Part shown: piece after piece, positions 18,775 to 28,447 of the stretch | Layout of the letters: each line of letters begins with the position of its first letter | Numbering within the stretch: position 1 is the stretch's first letter | Assembly: GCA_030706745.1 (NCBI GenBank) | Contig: JAUZNX010000006.1 | Coordinates: forward strand, 1 to 64,000 | Source of the DNA: Bacteroidota bacterium | GTDB lineage: Bacteria > Bacteroidota > Ignavibacteria > Palsa-1295 | Reading direction: 5' to 3' | Length of the DNA: 64,000 bases | The notes under the pieces: model-generated | Database searches by the model: none | What the model saw: the letters and a program-made list of their open reading frames with translations, nothing else | What the model was told of the DNA's origin: nothing | Made by a program: the position numbers and the translations under genes

Positions 18775-19651
18775 TCCCGATCTGTAATTGGCTCCTCATG
18801 CGCTTCGCTCGACGACGGAAACCGTAAAACATTAGCCCCATACCGATTAGTGTGAGCACCCCACCGATTCGCAATACATTCGTGATGGCGACACTGTACT
18901 TACTACTCGCTGGGTCGTAATGATAACAAAATAGCAGCACCTGGTCCGAAAGAGACCCGATCTTGCGGCCCGATGCGTCCATTAAGCCGTACTTCATGTC
19001 GCTTGGCGCGAATTCGACTCCATAAAAATATCGAGACAGCTTGCCATCCGGCGTGAGCATCATGATCCCGCTCGCGTGCGCGAACTGCTTGCTCGCGGTG
19101 TCATAGGTATACCGAAAACCGACCTCTTTTGTCAATTGCTCGATCGTACGCTCATCGGTCGTCAGGAAGTGATAGGCCGCAACATTCTGCTCCTGATGAT
19201 AGCTGGAAAGATACGAATCTCGCTTTTTCCGCGCGAGATCCGAAGTCTCTGTCGGATCGATCGAGACCGAAACCACATCGAAATCTTTGCCCGGAGTAAA
19301 CGGCAGGGTCTTCATCGATCCGAAGACGCCATTCATAACCATGGTGCAGAGGTTCGGGCAGCCGTAATAAGCCATTACGAGAATCACGGGTCTCTTACCG
19401 AAATATGCGCCAAGCGTCGTCCAATTACCAGCTTCATCACGCATTGGCAGACTCAGCGTAACCTGCTCGCCCAAATGCTGATCGATGCCGATATTCTTTA
19501 CTGCCTTTGGCAGCCCGGGATCTACTTGTTGCCCCTGAACTTCGCCTTTGAAGAAAGGAGAATTGCCTGCGAAGGCCGGTCCCGAGACCAATAGCAACAA
19601 GATGCACATCACGAAGCGCGAAGCAGAGCGGTAGTCGAAGGTCAGTCGCAT
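18767..19651 (-). CDS. SCO1/SenC/PrrC-type copper chaperone
   Basis: A 294-residue thioredoxin-fold protein with a signal peptide. CPNLC (98-102) and a histidine in FAHASG bind copper, as in Sco proteins that load the CuA site of subunit II. A C-terminal helix (about 268-285) followed by a basic tail would anchor it to the inner membrane, an addition seen in several oxidase-linked Sco proteins. The ATG at 19651 overlaps the previous gene's TGA (TGATG), and its own 3' end overlaps subunit II, so chaperone and client are made together. A GTG one codon upstream is possible. Confidence 0.92.
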   Translation of the reverse strand: MRLTFDYRSASRFVMCILLLLVSGPAFAGNSPFFKGEVQGQQVDPGLPKAVKNIGIDQHLGEQVTLSLPMRDEAGNWTTLGAYFGKRPVILVMAYYGCPNLCTMVMNGVFGSMKTLPFTPGKDFDVVSVSIDPTETSDLARKKRDSYLSSYHQEQNVAAYHFLTTDERTIEQLTKEVGFRYTYDTASKQFAHASGIMMLTPDGKLSRYFYGVEFAPSDMKYGLMDASGRKIGSLSDQVLLFCYHYDPASSKYSVAITNVLRIGGVLTLIGMGLMFYGFRRRAKRMRSQLQIGNA

Positions 19652-20247
19652 CACTTGCCCGCCTCCCGAACGTCAGAGTTTCCACCCGTGACGGTAAATG
19701 TCCCGCCGGGAATGCGATTATCCCGCGCAGTCTCTGTCCGGCCCGAACTTGAAAATTCCGGAATCATGAGCGCTGGTGTTTCCTGATTGGTCGCGCGAGT
19801 CGCGAAACCACGTTTCACGACCATGTCCTTGGCGAGATCAATGGGAATATGGATATCTCCGGTCGCCTGATTGATGTAGCCGAAGGATTCCAGCAAATGT
19901 TCAACAGAGTCCCGGTAGGCAGCCCCTTCAGCCAACGGGTGCATTGCATGTCCAGGAGCGAGCTGCAGTCGCGGCTCGGGCGGCAACTGCTCGGCTTTGG
20001 TCTTTGCCACGTGCGTTACAACTTCATTCGCCGACTTCACACGCGATTCATTCCATTTGATAATGCCGAAGACAATGAAATAAACGACAACCATTCCGGC
20101 ACCAAGCCAGAGCAATGCCTGATAGACCGAACGAACGTTGATATCCCCTTCCTCATGGTGGACTTCATCGTTTCGGATATCCGCCACATCGAGCTCGTGC
20201 GAACGCTCGGCGTGCGGATCGTTAAGATGACTCTTCTGGCCTTTCAA
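19651..20247 (-). CDS. conserved membrane protein of aerobic oxidase loci, function unknown
   Basis: The 198-residue product has an acidic, His-rich N-terminus, one membrane helix (about 45-63) and a periplasmic C-terminal part. PPEPRLQLAP, followed by a segment ending LLESFGYINQATGDIHIPIDLAKDMV, recalls the PEPRLQ...SYGW...G...IPI..AM pattern of small proteins encoded beside SCO and caa3 or alternative complex III genes in many aerobes. From that recurrent context it may help in assembly or haem/copper delivery, but this is not shown. The TGA is shared with the SCO start. A gap of 68 bp separates it from actF. Confidence 0.75.
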   Translation of the reverse strand: MKGQKSHLNDPHAERSHELDVADIRNDEVHHEEGDINVRSVYQALLWLGAGMVVVYFIVFGIIKWNESRVKSANEVVTHVAKTKAEQLPPEPRLQLAPGHAMHPLAEGAAYRDSVEHLLESFGYINQATGDIHIPIDLAKDMVVKRGFATRATNQETPALMIPEFSSSGRTETARDNRIPGGTFTVTGGNSDVREAGK

Positions 20248-20315
20248 AATTCTACGGTGCTAAGTTCTAAAGTATTACGTGTTCAGTGCTCAGACGTGCT
20301 TTCTTGATTTCCGAT

Positions 20316-21533
20316 TTATCCGTGCGCCCCTCTGGGATGCAGAGCCAGTCCCAGCTCCGGTTCACCCGTAGGTAACGCTGCCTTCTTTTTGTATTGCCCG
20401 ACGAATAGATACACGTAGAGTCCAACAAATCCAACGGGAGCGGCGACATCAGCCCAACTGAAGAAGAACTGCTCGCGGTGCCAGTTCGGCTCGATGAGCC
20501 AGTAGAGATCAACGATCCGCATAATGAAGAGCCATGCGGCCATCATCATGAGCCGTCGCCCATTTCGCTTCAAGTCGCGCGATAGTAAGATCGCAAACGG
20601 CACGATAAAGTGAACAAAGATCACGATATACGCAACGACCTGCCAGCCGCCGCGAATGCGATGATGATACCAAACAATCTCTTCCGGCAAATTACCGGCG
20701 TAGATGATGATAAGCTGTGAGAAGCAGAAGTAACCCCACAAAAAGTTAAATGCGAATAACAGCTTCCCGAGATCATGAAGATGGCCCGGAATGAGCGCGC
20801 CGGACATCGGCTCCTCTTTCGAGAGCGTAACCAGCACCATGATTGCGAAGGTCAGCGCGAGAATCCCCTCTCCGACAATAATGATAAACCCGTAAATCGT
20901 TGAATACCACTCCGGCGCAAGCGACATGATCCAGTCAATGGCAGCAAACGAAACGGCGAAGAAGAAGAACAGCAATGCGCCGCCAGAAAAATTCTCGAGC
21001 TTGCGACTCCAGCGGTGGCCGGGTTCGCGATCGAGATTCTGCGCGTACTTGTTTAGTACTACTCCAATTATGATCAGATAAGCAAAGTAAACGATCGCGC
21101 GAATCGTCCAGAATGTGGAATTGAGATAGCCGGCTTTATCCGTCAGTACTGGACTGGCCTTCACAACCTCCGGGATTGTCCACTCGAAGATATGATTCAG
21201 ATACATCCCGATGATGACCGGAATAAACAGAATCGCAGCAATGGGCATAATACGACTCCCGGCCTCAAAGATTCTTCGGCCCATGATTCCCCATGCGCCG
21301 CCAGTCAGGTACTGCAACAGCAGCAATCCTAAGCTGCCAACGCAGAGGCCGAAGAAGACCATGAACCCGAGCAAGTAGGAATGGAAGAATTGCGTCAGCG
21401 GTGCAACACCAGCGCCACTCGGTACAACGATGGCGAGGAGGAGCAACGCGAAGCCAATAACAGCCGCGATCAAGCCGCGCTTCCGCTGCGTCTCGAGCGC
21501 GTTCGGTGACAATATGAAATTACCTGGTGCCAA
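20316..21533 (-). CDS. actF: alternative complex III subunit ActF, quinol-binding membrane protein
   Basis: A 405-residue protein with about ten membrane helices, related to ActC/NrfD. GIYL-type segments such as IIGMYLNHIFEW and ILFAFNFLWGYFCFSQLIIIYAGNLPEE are characteristic of ActF. It sits at the end of the act genes and is thought to form the second quinol-binding or proton-path half of the complex. The start appears to be TTG at 21533, seven bases after the actE stop; no ATG is available before the conserved part. Confidence 0.93.
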   Translation of the reverse strand: MAPGNFILSPNALETQRKRGLIAAVIGFALLLLAIVVPSGAGVAPLTQFFHSYLLGFMVFFGLCVGSLGLLLLQYLTGGAWGIMGRRIFEAGSRIMPIAAILFIPVIIGMYLNHIFEWTIPEVVKASPVLTDKAGYLNSTFWTIRAIVYFAYLIIIGVVLNKYAQNLDREPGHRWSRKLENFSGGALLFFFFAVSFAAIDWIMSLAPEWYSTIYGFIIIVGEGILALTFAIMVLVTLSKEEPMSGALIPGHLHDLGKLLFAFNFLWGYFCFSQLIIIYAGNLPEEIVWYHHRIRGGWQVVAYIVIFVHFIVPFAILLSRDLKRNGRRLMMMAAWLFIMRIVDLYWLIEPNWHREQFFFSWADVAAPVGFVGLYVYLFVGQYKKKAALPTGEPELGLALHPRGAHG

Positions 21534-21539
21534 TGCTTC

Positions 21540-22181
21540 TTACTTCAAATTCTTGACTTGGTCCGGCGGCAAATCCGCAAGCTTCGCATTCTGACTGTAT
21601 TGCAACGCCCGAATGTACGCGATAATCTCCCATCGCTCATGCGGCGGAATCTGCATCGCATAATCAGGCATTACACCAAATCCGTTGGTTATGACATCGA
21701 AAAAGTGTCCGAGGGTCTCGTTCCGCAGGCGGTCCTGATGGTAGGTCGGCGGCTGACGAAATCCACGGAGCACGATGAAGCCACGCCCATCGCCAAGCAC
21801 GCCATGACATGGCGAGCAAAAAATATTGAATCGCTCTTGCCCGTGATCGAGGATCTCTCGCGTGATTGGAAACGGAAACTCATTGACCATCGCCATTTGC
21901 GACTTTGCCCCAGTATCTTTTGCCGTCGCGGGAGTCGATGAAGCAGCGGTCTTGCCAGTGTAATATGCTTCATCTTCGCGCAAATATCCTCGAGCAACGG
22001 TACCCTGAACGAGGTTGCGCGAAGAGAGACTATCCGGGAAGATCTCGCTTCCACGAAATGCCTTGTACTTCGGCTGGTCCTGCATATCCTGGCGGCAGGA
22101 TATCAGGGTCGATGCCGTCGCGAATAGGATCACGACGCCCTGTAGGCGATACCAAAGACGCATCGTCTGTTTGTTATCCAT
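21540..22181 (-). CDS. actE: alternative complex III subunit ActE, monohaem cytochrome c lipoprotein
   Basis: The 213-residue protein has a lipoprotein signal with the lipobox LISC (Cys29) and one haem motif, CSPCH (122-126). A distal Met in GVMPDYAMQIPP and the closing helix WEIIAYIRALQYSQNA complete the cytochrome c fold. ActE passes electrons from the ActB/ActA part toward the oxidase. Its start overlaps the end of actD by eight bases. The ATG at 22181 is preferred over a GTG two codons upstream. Confidence 0.93.
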   Translation of the reverse strand: MDNKQTMRLWYRLQGVVILFATASTLISCRQDMQDQPKYKAFRGSEIFPDSLSSRNLVQGTVARGYLREDEAYYTGKTAASSTPATAKDTGAKSQMAMVNEFPFPITREILDHGQERFNIFCSPCHGVLGDGRGFIVLRGFRQPPTYHQDRLRNETLGHFFDVITNGFGVMPDYAMQIPPHERWEIIAYIRALQYSQNAKLADLPPDQVKNLK

Positions 22182-22725
22182 CGACACGCACCACCTCTCT
22201 CGCGCCTGTCGTTCGCAGAAAATCGGTCACGGCTGATTCATCATAGTTGGGATCGCGCGCCTCGATACACAAAAAGAATCGATTGTTGGTGGCCAGAGAA
22301 AAACTCGGAACATTGAACACGGGGTGATAGGGCTGCGGCAAGCCATTCATGGCAAGCATCCCAATCCCGCAACTGAGTCCGGCAATGAGAATCGTACTCT
22401 CGAAGGTGACGGGAATGTACATCGGCCATGTAATAAACGGCCGACCCGCAATATTCAAAGGGTACCACACAGCGGACGCCAGACAAGCCAGCGAAAAACC
22501 GCCGATGCCTCCGAGGAGTCCACCAATCAGCGTAGCAAACGGAACTTTGTTGTGGTGCCGTTGGAAGCCAATCATTTCCGAAACGGCCTCAATTGGGAAT
22601 GGGGTGAAGGCGTCCATCACTCGATACCCCGCATCGAACGCCTTCCTGGTTGCCGCAATAATTTCTGTGGTGGAATCATATTCCGCCATGACGCCGTATA
22701 CCGGGTAGCTCTTCACTTGCTTCAT
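22174..22725 (-). CDS. actD: alternative complex III subunit ActD (DUF3341)
   Basis: The 183-residue protein has an N-terminal cytoplasmic alpha/beta domain (YPVYGVMAEYDSTTEIIAATRKAFDAGY...DAFTPFPIE) and two membrane helices (about 63-84 and 100-120). This is the usual ActD plan. It is a structural subunit without cofactors. The ATG overlaps the actC stop as ATGA, and its end overlaps actE. Confidence 0.94.
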   Translation of the reverse strand: MKQVKSYPVYGVMAEYDSTTEIIAATRKAFDAGYRVMDAFTPFPIEAVSEMIGFQRHHNKVPFATLIGGLLGGIGGFSLACLASAVWYPLNIAGRPFITWPMYIPVTFESTILIAGLSCGIGMLAMNGLPQPYHPVFNVPSFSLATNNRFFLCIEARDPNYDESAVTDFLRTTGAREVVRVDG

Positions 22726-24185
22726 GATGCCACCTCCTCTTCAAACGTGCCGACCTCGGGATGTCCGGCGGGAATTGCCTGCGGAAGGGAAGTCTTGAGT
22801 TCAAACATCGGAATGATTGGCATGGCCCGCATAAAGAGCAGCATCAGCGTCAGGAATAATCCTAGTGTGCCGACGAAGGTCATGACATCGTAAATGGTTG
22901 GCTTAAAGTAACCCCAGGAACTCGGCAAGAAGTCGCGGTGCAAGCTAATCGCAATAATCACGAACCGCTCGAGCCACATGCCGATATTGACGACGATGGC
23001 GAGCACAAACAAGAGTGGAATGTTGCTTCGTATCTTTCGCCACCATAAGAATTGCGGTGTCACAACATTACACAGAACGAGCGTCCAGTAAAACGGTGCG
23101 TAGGGTCCGAACATCCGATTCAGGATGAGGAATTTCTCGTATCTGTTTCCGGAATACACCAAGCCGAAGAACGGCTCGAAGGTGTACGCATAGCCAACGA
23201 TGAGTCCCGTAGCCAGCATTACTTTCCCCATGTTGTCGATGTGCTTCATCGTTATGAAGTCCTCGAGTCCAAAGAGTTTGCGAGCGGGGATGGCAAGGGT
23301 GAGTACCATTGCAAATCCCGAATAGACAGCACCGGCAACGAAGTATGGCGGAAAGATCGTCGTGTGCCAGCCAGGGATAATGCCGATCGCAAAGTCCATA
23401 CTGACAACCGAGTGAACGGAAACAACCAGCGGCGTGCACAGACCGGCTAGCAGGAGACATGCAGTCTCGTACCGACTCCAATGCCGCGTCGAACCGCGCC
23501 AGCCCATTGAAAGCAGGCCGTAGAATCGCTTGACGAAGGTGCTCTTCGCCCGATCACGCATTGTCGCAAGATCCGGAACAAGGCCAATGTACCAGAATAC
23601 AACCGAAAGCGTGAAGTACGTAGAAACCGCGAACACATCCCATACAAGCGGACTCTTGAACTGCGGCCAGACACCCATCGTGTTTGGCAGCGGGAAGAGC
23701 CAGTATGCAAGCCACGGACGACCGGTATGGAACACAGGGAAAATACCCGCGCACATAACGGCGAAAATCGTCATCGTTTCTGAAAACCGGCTGATCGATG
23801 TCCGCCACTCTTGCTTGAGCAGCAGTAAGATCGCCGAGATCAGCGTCCCAGCATGACCAATTCCGATCCACCAGACGAAATTCGTAATGTCCCAGGCCCA
23901 GCCGACCGGCTGATTGTTTCCCCAAATACCGATGCCTTTGAAGACGAGTACCGTCAGCGCGAAGAGCAAGCCCATCGCGAAGGCCGAGGCGATCAACAGC
24001 GTCCCGAACCACCAGCGTGGCGTGCCGGGCCGAAGCACGACGTTCGAGATTTTTTCTGTAATCGACTCGAAGGTATGTCCCGGCGCTATGACCGGCACAT
24101 CCAGAAGTGGATGAATACCAGGCACAGCCTTGCCATTAGTCGCGGCCGGGCGTGGTTCGAGTACGTCTGTTGCGTAGCTACTCAT
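22722..24185 (-). CDS. actC: alternative complex III subunit ActC, NrfD/PsrC-like quinol-binding membrane protein
   Basis: A 487-residue protein with about ten helices. TNFVWWIGIGHAGTLISAILLL, GRPWLAYWLFPLPN and PLVVSVHSVVSMDFAIGIIPGWH are NrfD-family landmarks near the menaquinol site. In alternative complex III this subunit oxidises quinol on the periplasmic side and hands electrons to the iron-sulphur clusters of ActB. It is tightly packed between actB (3-bp gap) and actD (4-bp overlap). Confidence 0.96.
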   Translation of the reverse strand: MSSYATDVLEPRPAATNGKAVPGIHPLLDVPVIAPGHTFESITEKISNVVLRPGTPRWWFGTLLIASAFAMGLLFALTVLVFKGIGIWGNNQPVGWAWDITNFVWWIGIGHAGTLISAILLLLKQEWRTSISRFSETMTIFAVMCAGIFPVFHTGRPWLAYWLFPLPNTMGVWPQFKSPLVWDVFAVSTYFTLSVVFWYIGLVPDLATMRDRAKSTFVKRFYGLLSMGWRGSTRHWSRYETACLLLAGLCTPLVVSVHSVVSMDFAIGIIPGWHTTIFPPYFVAGAVYSGFAMVLTLAIPARKLFGLEDFITMKHIDNMGKVMLATGLIVGYAYTFEPFFGLVYSGNRYEKFLILNRMFGPYAPFYWTLVLCNVVTPQFLWWRKIRSNIPLLFVLAIVVNIGMWLERFVIIAISLHRDFLPSSWGYFKPTIYDVMTFVGTLGLFLTLMLLFMRAMPIIPMFELKTSLPQAIPAGHPEVGTFEEEVAS

Positions 24186-24188
24186 ACG

Positions 24189-27100
24189 TCAGGCGCTCTC
24201 CTCCCAGCTATTCGTACGCTTCACAAGTTCGCGTTTAATTTCAGGATTTGGATTTCGTACCACGCCGAGATACGTCGTTCGGGGATGCGTGTTCAAGTCG
24301 CCGAGCAATGAATAATTGCGCGAGTCCGATTTGAGTTTCGCGACGCGGCTATTCGGATCGTTAATGTCACCAAAGACGATCGCGTCCGTGGGGCAGGCTG
24401 CTTCGCAAGCGGTGATGATTTCGCCGTCGCGCACGCGGCGACCCTCCTTTTCGGAGTCAATCTTTGCTGTTTGGATCCTCTGCACGCAGTAGGTGCATTT
24501 TTCCATGACACCACGGCTTCGGACTGAAACCTCCGGATTGCGCAGCATCTTATACTGCGGCGTCGTCCAATCCTGATACAGCAGGAAGTTGAACCGACGA
24601 ACTTTATAGGGACAGTTATTGCCGCAGTACCGAGTGCCAACGCAACGGTTATAGACCATGTCGTTCAAACCTTCGGCGCTGTGACTTGTCGCATCGACCG
24701 GGCACACGAGTTCGCAGGGCGCATCCTCGCATTGCTGACATGGCACCGGTTGATAATACGTCTCCGGATCATCTGCAGCGCCAGTATAATAGCGATCGAC
24801 GCGAATCCAGTGCATTTCGCGGCTCCGTGCAACTTGCTCCTTGCCGACGACCGGGATATTGTTCTCCGCCACGCAGGCGATCATGCAGGCATTGCAGCCG
24901 ATACACGAATTCAGATCGATCGTCATGCCCCAGGCATATCCCGTGTATTGATACTTCGGGAAAAAGCCCATATCCTTGGAGGGCTCGGGCTCCTGCTCAT
25001 GGACGTAGTTCGGGGTCTTCTTATACTCTTCGAATGTCGCCGACCGCACGGCTTCACGGCCCTCCATTGTAAAATGGATTTGCGTGCCAGCGAGTTGGTA
25101 CGTGCTGCCAGTTTTGCGGACTTTCGCACCCGTTACGAACCAGCCATCCTTAGATGTCCGGACTAAACCAGCATCGAATCCCAGATTATTACCCACACGA
25201 CCAGCGCGTCTGCGGCCGTAGCCCATTGGGAGCGTGATCGTATCGTCCGGATGTCCTGGAACAATCCAGACTGGCGCTTCGAGATGAAGGCCATTGACCT
25301 CGATATATACTATGTCCGACTCGTAGCTGCCACCCTTAAACTGCAGCGTCGCACTGAGGCCGAGCCGTTCAGCGGTCGCATTGCTCATGAGCGCCGCGTT
25401 ATCCCAGGTCAGTTTGGTGATCGGTTTCGGCAATTCCTGCAACCAGCCTAGGTTCGCGTAGCGCCCATCCCATACGGAAGGATCCGGGCGGAACACCAGA
25501 TCGAAACCAGACGCCTGCGCTACTGTGGACGGAACTCCAGATCCGCTCGGCTGCGCTGTCTTAAGTGCGATCGAGGTATTCTGGATCACACCATCATTAA
25601 GTGCACGCCGCCATGTCTTCTCAACATCGCCGCCCTTAACGCCGGAAGTCCAGTAATTTTTGACAATATCGTATGCTACCGCGGATGTATCTTTCGTGAA
25701 GGGTGAAAGGACTTCCTGTGATGTTTTACCTTGATAGAGCGGCGAAATCAGTGGCTGAATGATCGATGCGGTCCCATCCTGCGCGCGCGCATCGCTCCAG
25801 GATTCAAGAAAATGCGCTTCGGGAATGTGCCATTGCGCAAGTTCAGCAGTCTCATCGTAATACAAACCGTGATGCACGATGAATGGCACCTTCTTCATCG
25901 CTTGCGCGAAATTCAGATCGCGCGGTGCGGAGTAAACCGGATTGACTCCACCAAGGATTACCAGCGCCTCGACCTCACCCTTCGCCATATCCAGCGCGAG
26001 ATCGGTAATAGACGCAAGATGATCGACAGGATTTGCATCGACCGGCTCGGAATAAAACACCGTTTGTCCGACATTTCCGAGCGCGGCGTTGATTTGATGC
26101 GCCAATGCGTGAACGTGTGGCGATTGCCACTCGCCAGCGATGACGATTGAGCGCCCGCGATACGAAAGAAGATCTTTCGCAACCGCATCAATGAAGGACT
26201 GCTGCTTTATGTGGCCTGCACCCGCTCCGCCAACTCCTAATCGATTTGCCAGCGCATCGACGACAGCCTCGAACTCACTCGGGCGTACCGAAACACGATT
26301 ATCCGCATTGGAGCCCGTCGTTGTTGCCGTCGTCTCCATGACGTAAAGCCGGCTCATTTCGGTGCTCGAAGTACTGACTCTGCGCATCTGGGCCCAGTCA
26401 CGAGCATACCGAACGCTCGCGGCGGAATCCATCATAAAATCGCTATCGAGCGAAAGAACGCGAAGAGCTTTGTCGAACCGGTAGTGCGGAGTGACCTGCG
26501 CACCGAATACGGCCTGCGAAGCATAAAACGCACTGCTGGATTTCGCCGGCTCCCATTGATGCCACTTGGCCTGCGGCAGATCGGCTAGGATGCCCTTGAG
26601 CATTGCATTGAGCGAGGGCGACGTGATCGATTCGGTCAAGAATCGGAGCCCAGCACCTTTTGTCCCGGTAAATCCACTTGCACGCCCGCTCATGGCGGTC
26701 ACAAAGTCGCCCCAGGCGCGGATGTCACCAAGGTGGAGGATCGCTTGCGAGCGATCAGGATCGTACAATTCGAGAATCGCCGCCTGCGCAAAAATGTCGG
26801 TCGCGCCGAGGCTTGCCGGATGATCGGGATTGCCTTCAATCTTTGTCGGCCGGCCTTCATTACTGCGAACGAGCAAGCCCATGGCCCCACCCGATCGTGG
26901 CATGGCCGTGGCGAAATAGAGCGCCTTGCCTGGTACGATCTCCTCCGGCTGCTTGATGTACGGAATAATTTCTTCTTTGGGCTGCACCGTACAAGCCGCG
27001 AGCCCTGCAAGTCCGGCCGAGGCGCCCATCAACTTGAGGAATGAGCGGCGGCTGACCGGATCGACCAGAACCTCCATTTGGGATGGGTACTCGCGACGCA

Positions 27101-27254
27101 CGAAGTTGTCAAACTCGGGCGTATCCGCAAGTTCCTCGAGGGAGCGCCAGTATTGCTTCTCCCCGGCTTTTGGAAGGCGCGATGAATCATCGGCAGCCTG
27201 GGCCAACGGGCCCGGTGTACCGAGAACTGGAAGGTCGAGTGTAATCCCGTTCAT
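24189..27254 (-). CDS. actB: alternative complex III subunit ActB, molybdopterin-oxidoreductase-like iron-sulphur protein
   Basis: The product has about 1,021 residues. A Tat-like RRSFLK (69-74) is followed by a hydrophobic stretch ending LAAC, so the protein is probably exported folded and may be lipid-anchored. The first 700 residues resemble a molybdopterin enzyme but, as in all ActB, are expected to lack the cofactor. The last 300 carry four cysteine clusters: CIGCNACMIAC, CQQCEDAPCELVCPV, CVGTRYCGNNCPYKV and CTYC...CEAACPT. Together they hold the Fe-S wire. The ATG at 27254 overlaps the actA stop (ATGA); an in-frame TTG six codons upstream is less likely. Confidence 0.96.
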   Translation of the reverse strand: MNGITLDLPVLGTPGPLAQAADDSSRLPKAGEKQYWRSLEELADTPEFDNFVRREYPSQMEVLVDPVSRRSFLKLMGASAGLAGLAACTVQPKEEIIPYIKQPEEIVPGKALYFATAMPRSGGAMGLLVRSNEGRPTKIEGNPDHPASLGATDIFAQAAILELYDPDRSQAILHLGDIRAWGDFVTAMSGRASGFTGTKGAGLRFLTESITSPSLNAMLKGILADLPQAKWHQWEPAKSSSAFYASQAVFGAQVTPHYRFDKALRVLSLDSDFMMDSAASVRYARDWAQMRRVSTSSTEMSRLYVMETTATTTGSNADNRVSVRPSEFEAVVDALANRLGVGGAGAGHIKQQSFIDAVAKDLLSYRGRSIVIAGEWQSPHVHALAHQINAALGNVGQTVFYSEPVDANPVDHLASITDLALDMAKGEVEALVILGGVNPVYSAPRDLNFAQAMKKVPFIVHHGLYYDETAELAQWHIPEAHFLESWSDARAQDGTASIIQPLISPLYQGKTSQEVLSPFTKDTSAVAYDIVKNYWTSGVKGGDVEKTWRRALNDGVIQNTSIALKTAQPSGSGVPSTVAQASGFDLVFRPDPSVWDGRYANLGWLQELPKPITKLTWDNAALMSNATAERLGLSATLQFKGGSYESDIVYIEVNGLHLEAPVWIVPGHPDDTITLPMGYGRRRAGRVGNNLGFDAGLVRTSKDGWFVTGAKVRKTGSTYQLAGTQIHFTMEGREAVRSATFEEYKKTPNYVHEQEPEPSKDMGFFPKYQYTGYAWGMTIDLNSCIGCNACMIACVAENNIPVVGKEQVARSREMHWIRVDRYYTGAADDPETYYQPVPCQQCEDAPCELVCPVDATSHSAEGLNDMVYNRCVGTRYCGNNCPYKVRRFNFLLYQDWTTPQYKMLRNPEVSVRSRGVMEKCTYCVQRIQTAKIDSEKEGRRVRDGEIITACEAACPTDAIVFGDINDPNSRVAKLKSDSRNYSLLGDLNTHPRTTYLGVVRNPNPEIKRELVKRTNSWEESA

Positions 27255-27913
27255 CTGTGGCAGGTTGAACAACTCGTTAATACGTCCGAACCGAGCACGT
27301 TGTACTCCTTTTTCAATTTCAATCCAAGCGCTTGTTGATTCGAAGGTGGCTCATAGGCCATGTTGAAGACCTGACTGCGAGGTCTCAGAAACTGCTCCGG
27401 CGCACGATGGCACTTAATGCACCACTCCATCTGGAGTGAGGCGACTTGCCGAACAAGCGGCATTTGATCCACGCGGCCATGGCACGTTGCACAGCCGACG
27501 CCTTTGTTAATGTGGATCGAATGGTTGAAGTAGACATAATCCGGAAGATCGTGAATGCGGGTCCACTTTATCGGGATTCCTGACTTCCAGCTTGCACGGA
27601 CGGGCTCGAGATACGTCGTCGTGGCCCAAAGCTGCGTATGGCAATTCATGCAAGTTTTGGTCGGCGGCAACCCTGCGAAATTCGAACTCTCCACCGATGT
27701 ATGGCAGTAGCGGCAGTCGATCCCATCGTCACCGACGTGATGCTTATGGCTGAATTGAACAGGCTGCGTCTTGACGACGTCCGATTGATTCCAGTAAGAA
27801 GATCGCGGAATGCCGATGAATACCGCGTAAACGGCGATCACAGCAAGCCCACCCGAGGCCATAATGGACGCTCGGGCGATCGAATTAGCACTTTTCGGGA
27901 ATAATTGCCCCAT
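27251..27913 (-). CDS. actA: alternative complex III subunit ActA, pentahaem cytochrome c
   Basis: The 220-residue protein has an N-terminal membrane anchor (about 16-35) and five haem motifs: CRYCH (67-71), CMNCH (88-92), CATCH (141-145), CIKCH (165-169) and CSTCH (215-219). Five haems with this spacing are typical of ActA, which relays electrons on the periplasmic face. It is the first gene of the long act-SCO-oxidase block, with a promoter-like site about 90 bp upstream. Confidence 0.96.
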   Translation of the reverse strand: MGQLFPKSANSIARASIMASGGLAVIAVYAVFIGIPRSSYWNQSDVVKTQPVQFSHKHHVGDDGIDCRYCHTSVESSNFAGLPPTKTCMNCHTQLWATTTYLEPVRASWKSGIPIKWTRIHDLPDYVYFNHSIHINKGVGCATCHGRVDQMPLVRQVASLQMEWCIKCHRAPEQFLRPRSQVFNMAYEPPSNQQALGLKLKKEYNVLGSDVLTSCSTCHR

Positions 27914-28002
27914 CTCAGATCAATGCACTAAATGCACACATGATGACGCGCACGTGGAAAATATCCGGCGAAAAAAACGGCGCGACTGGTTCAGAGTGAT
28001 TG

Positions 28003-28036
28003 CAAAAATACGACGGAAAGTTTCACTTCCCACAAA
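28003..28036 (-). promoter_or_regulatory. possible Bacteroidota-type promoter for the act operon
   Basis: On the minus strand TATTTTTG (28010-28003) fits the -7 consensus TAnnTTTG. A TTTG (28036-28033) lies 22 bp upstream, slightly more than the usual 19-21. The site would start transcription about 85 bp before actA. Confidence 0.4.
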
Positions 28037-28053
28037 AATGTTTTTTTTTGTCC

Positions 28054-28065
28054 CACTCATGAGTG
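28054..28065. promoter_or_regulatory. 12-bp perfect palindrome upstream of actA
   Basis: CACTCATGAGTG is fully self-complementary and lies just upstream of the possible actA promoter, after a run of nine T. It could bind a dimeric regulator; nothing else supports this. Confidence 0.3.
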
Positions 28066-28157
28066 AGCAATCATGATTTTTGCTGCGACGAATTCGAGAT
28101 GCTCGGCACTACCCGGCACACATTCCTCGTTATCCGCAGTATCACAAATAACTCACT

Positions 28158-28406
28158 ATGAAGAATCTCACACTGCTGGCGACCTACCAGACCGAATTCG
28201 AAGCGGAACTCGTTCGCACCAAATTAGAACGGGAAGGCATCGAGGCGATGATCGAAGCGCAAGACCGTTCGAATGTTATGCCTTCGCTCGACTATGCCGG
28301 AGGAGTGCACGTCTATGTCGAACCCGAAGATTTCGATCGCGCTAAATCGATTCTCGAAGATACGACAGATGATCTGACCGACGAAATGGACACGGAACAA
28401 GCATAG
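28158..28406 (+). CDS. DUF2007 small cytoplasmic protein
   Basis: The 82-residue product has the pattern LLATYQTEFEAELVRTKLEREGIEAMI...GVHVYVEPEDFDRAKSIL. This is the single beta-alpha-beta-beta-alpha-beta unit of DUF2007, described as a putative signal-transducing, GlnB-like fold. The acidic tail DDTDDLTDE-type ending is common. It is a lone gene divergent from the act operon; its function is not known. Confidence 0.85.
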   Translation: MKNLTLLATYQTEFEAELVRTKLEREGIEAMIEAQDRSNVMPSLDYAGGVHVYVEPEDFDRAKSILEDTTDDLTDEMDTEQA

Positions 28407-28447
28407 GACCCAGTGGCCACAACAATTGTGTCGTGGCCACTTCCGGA

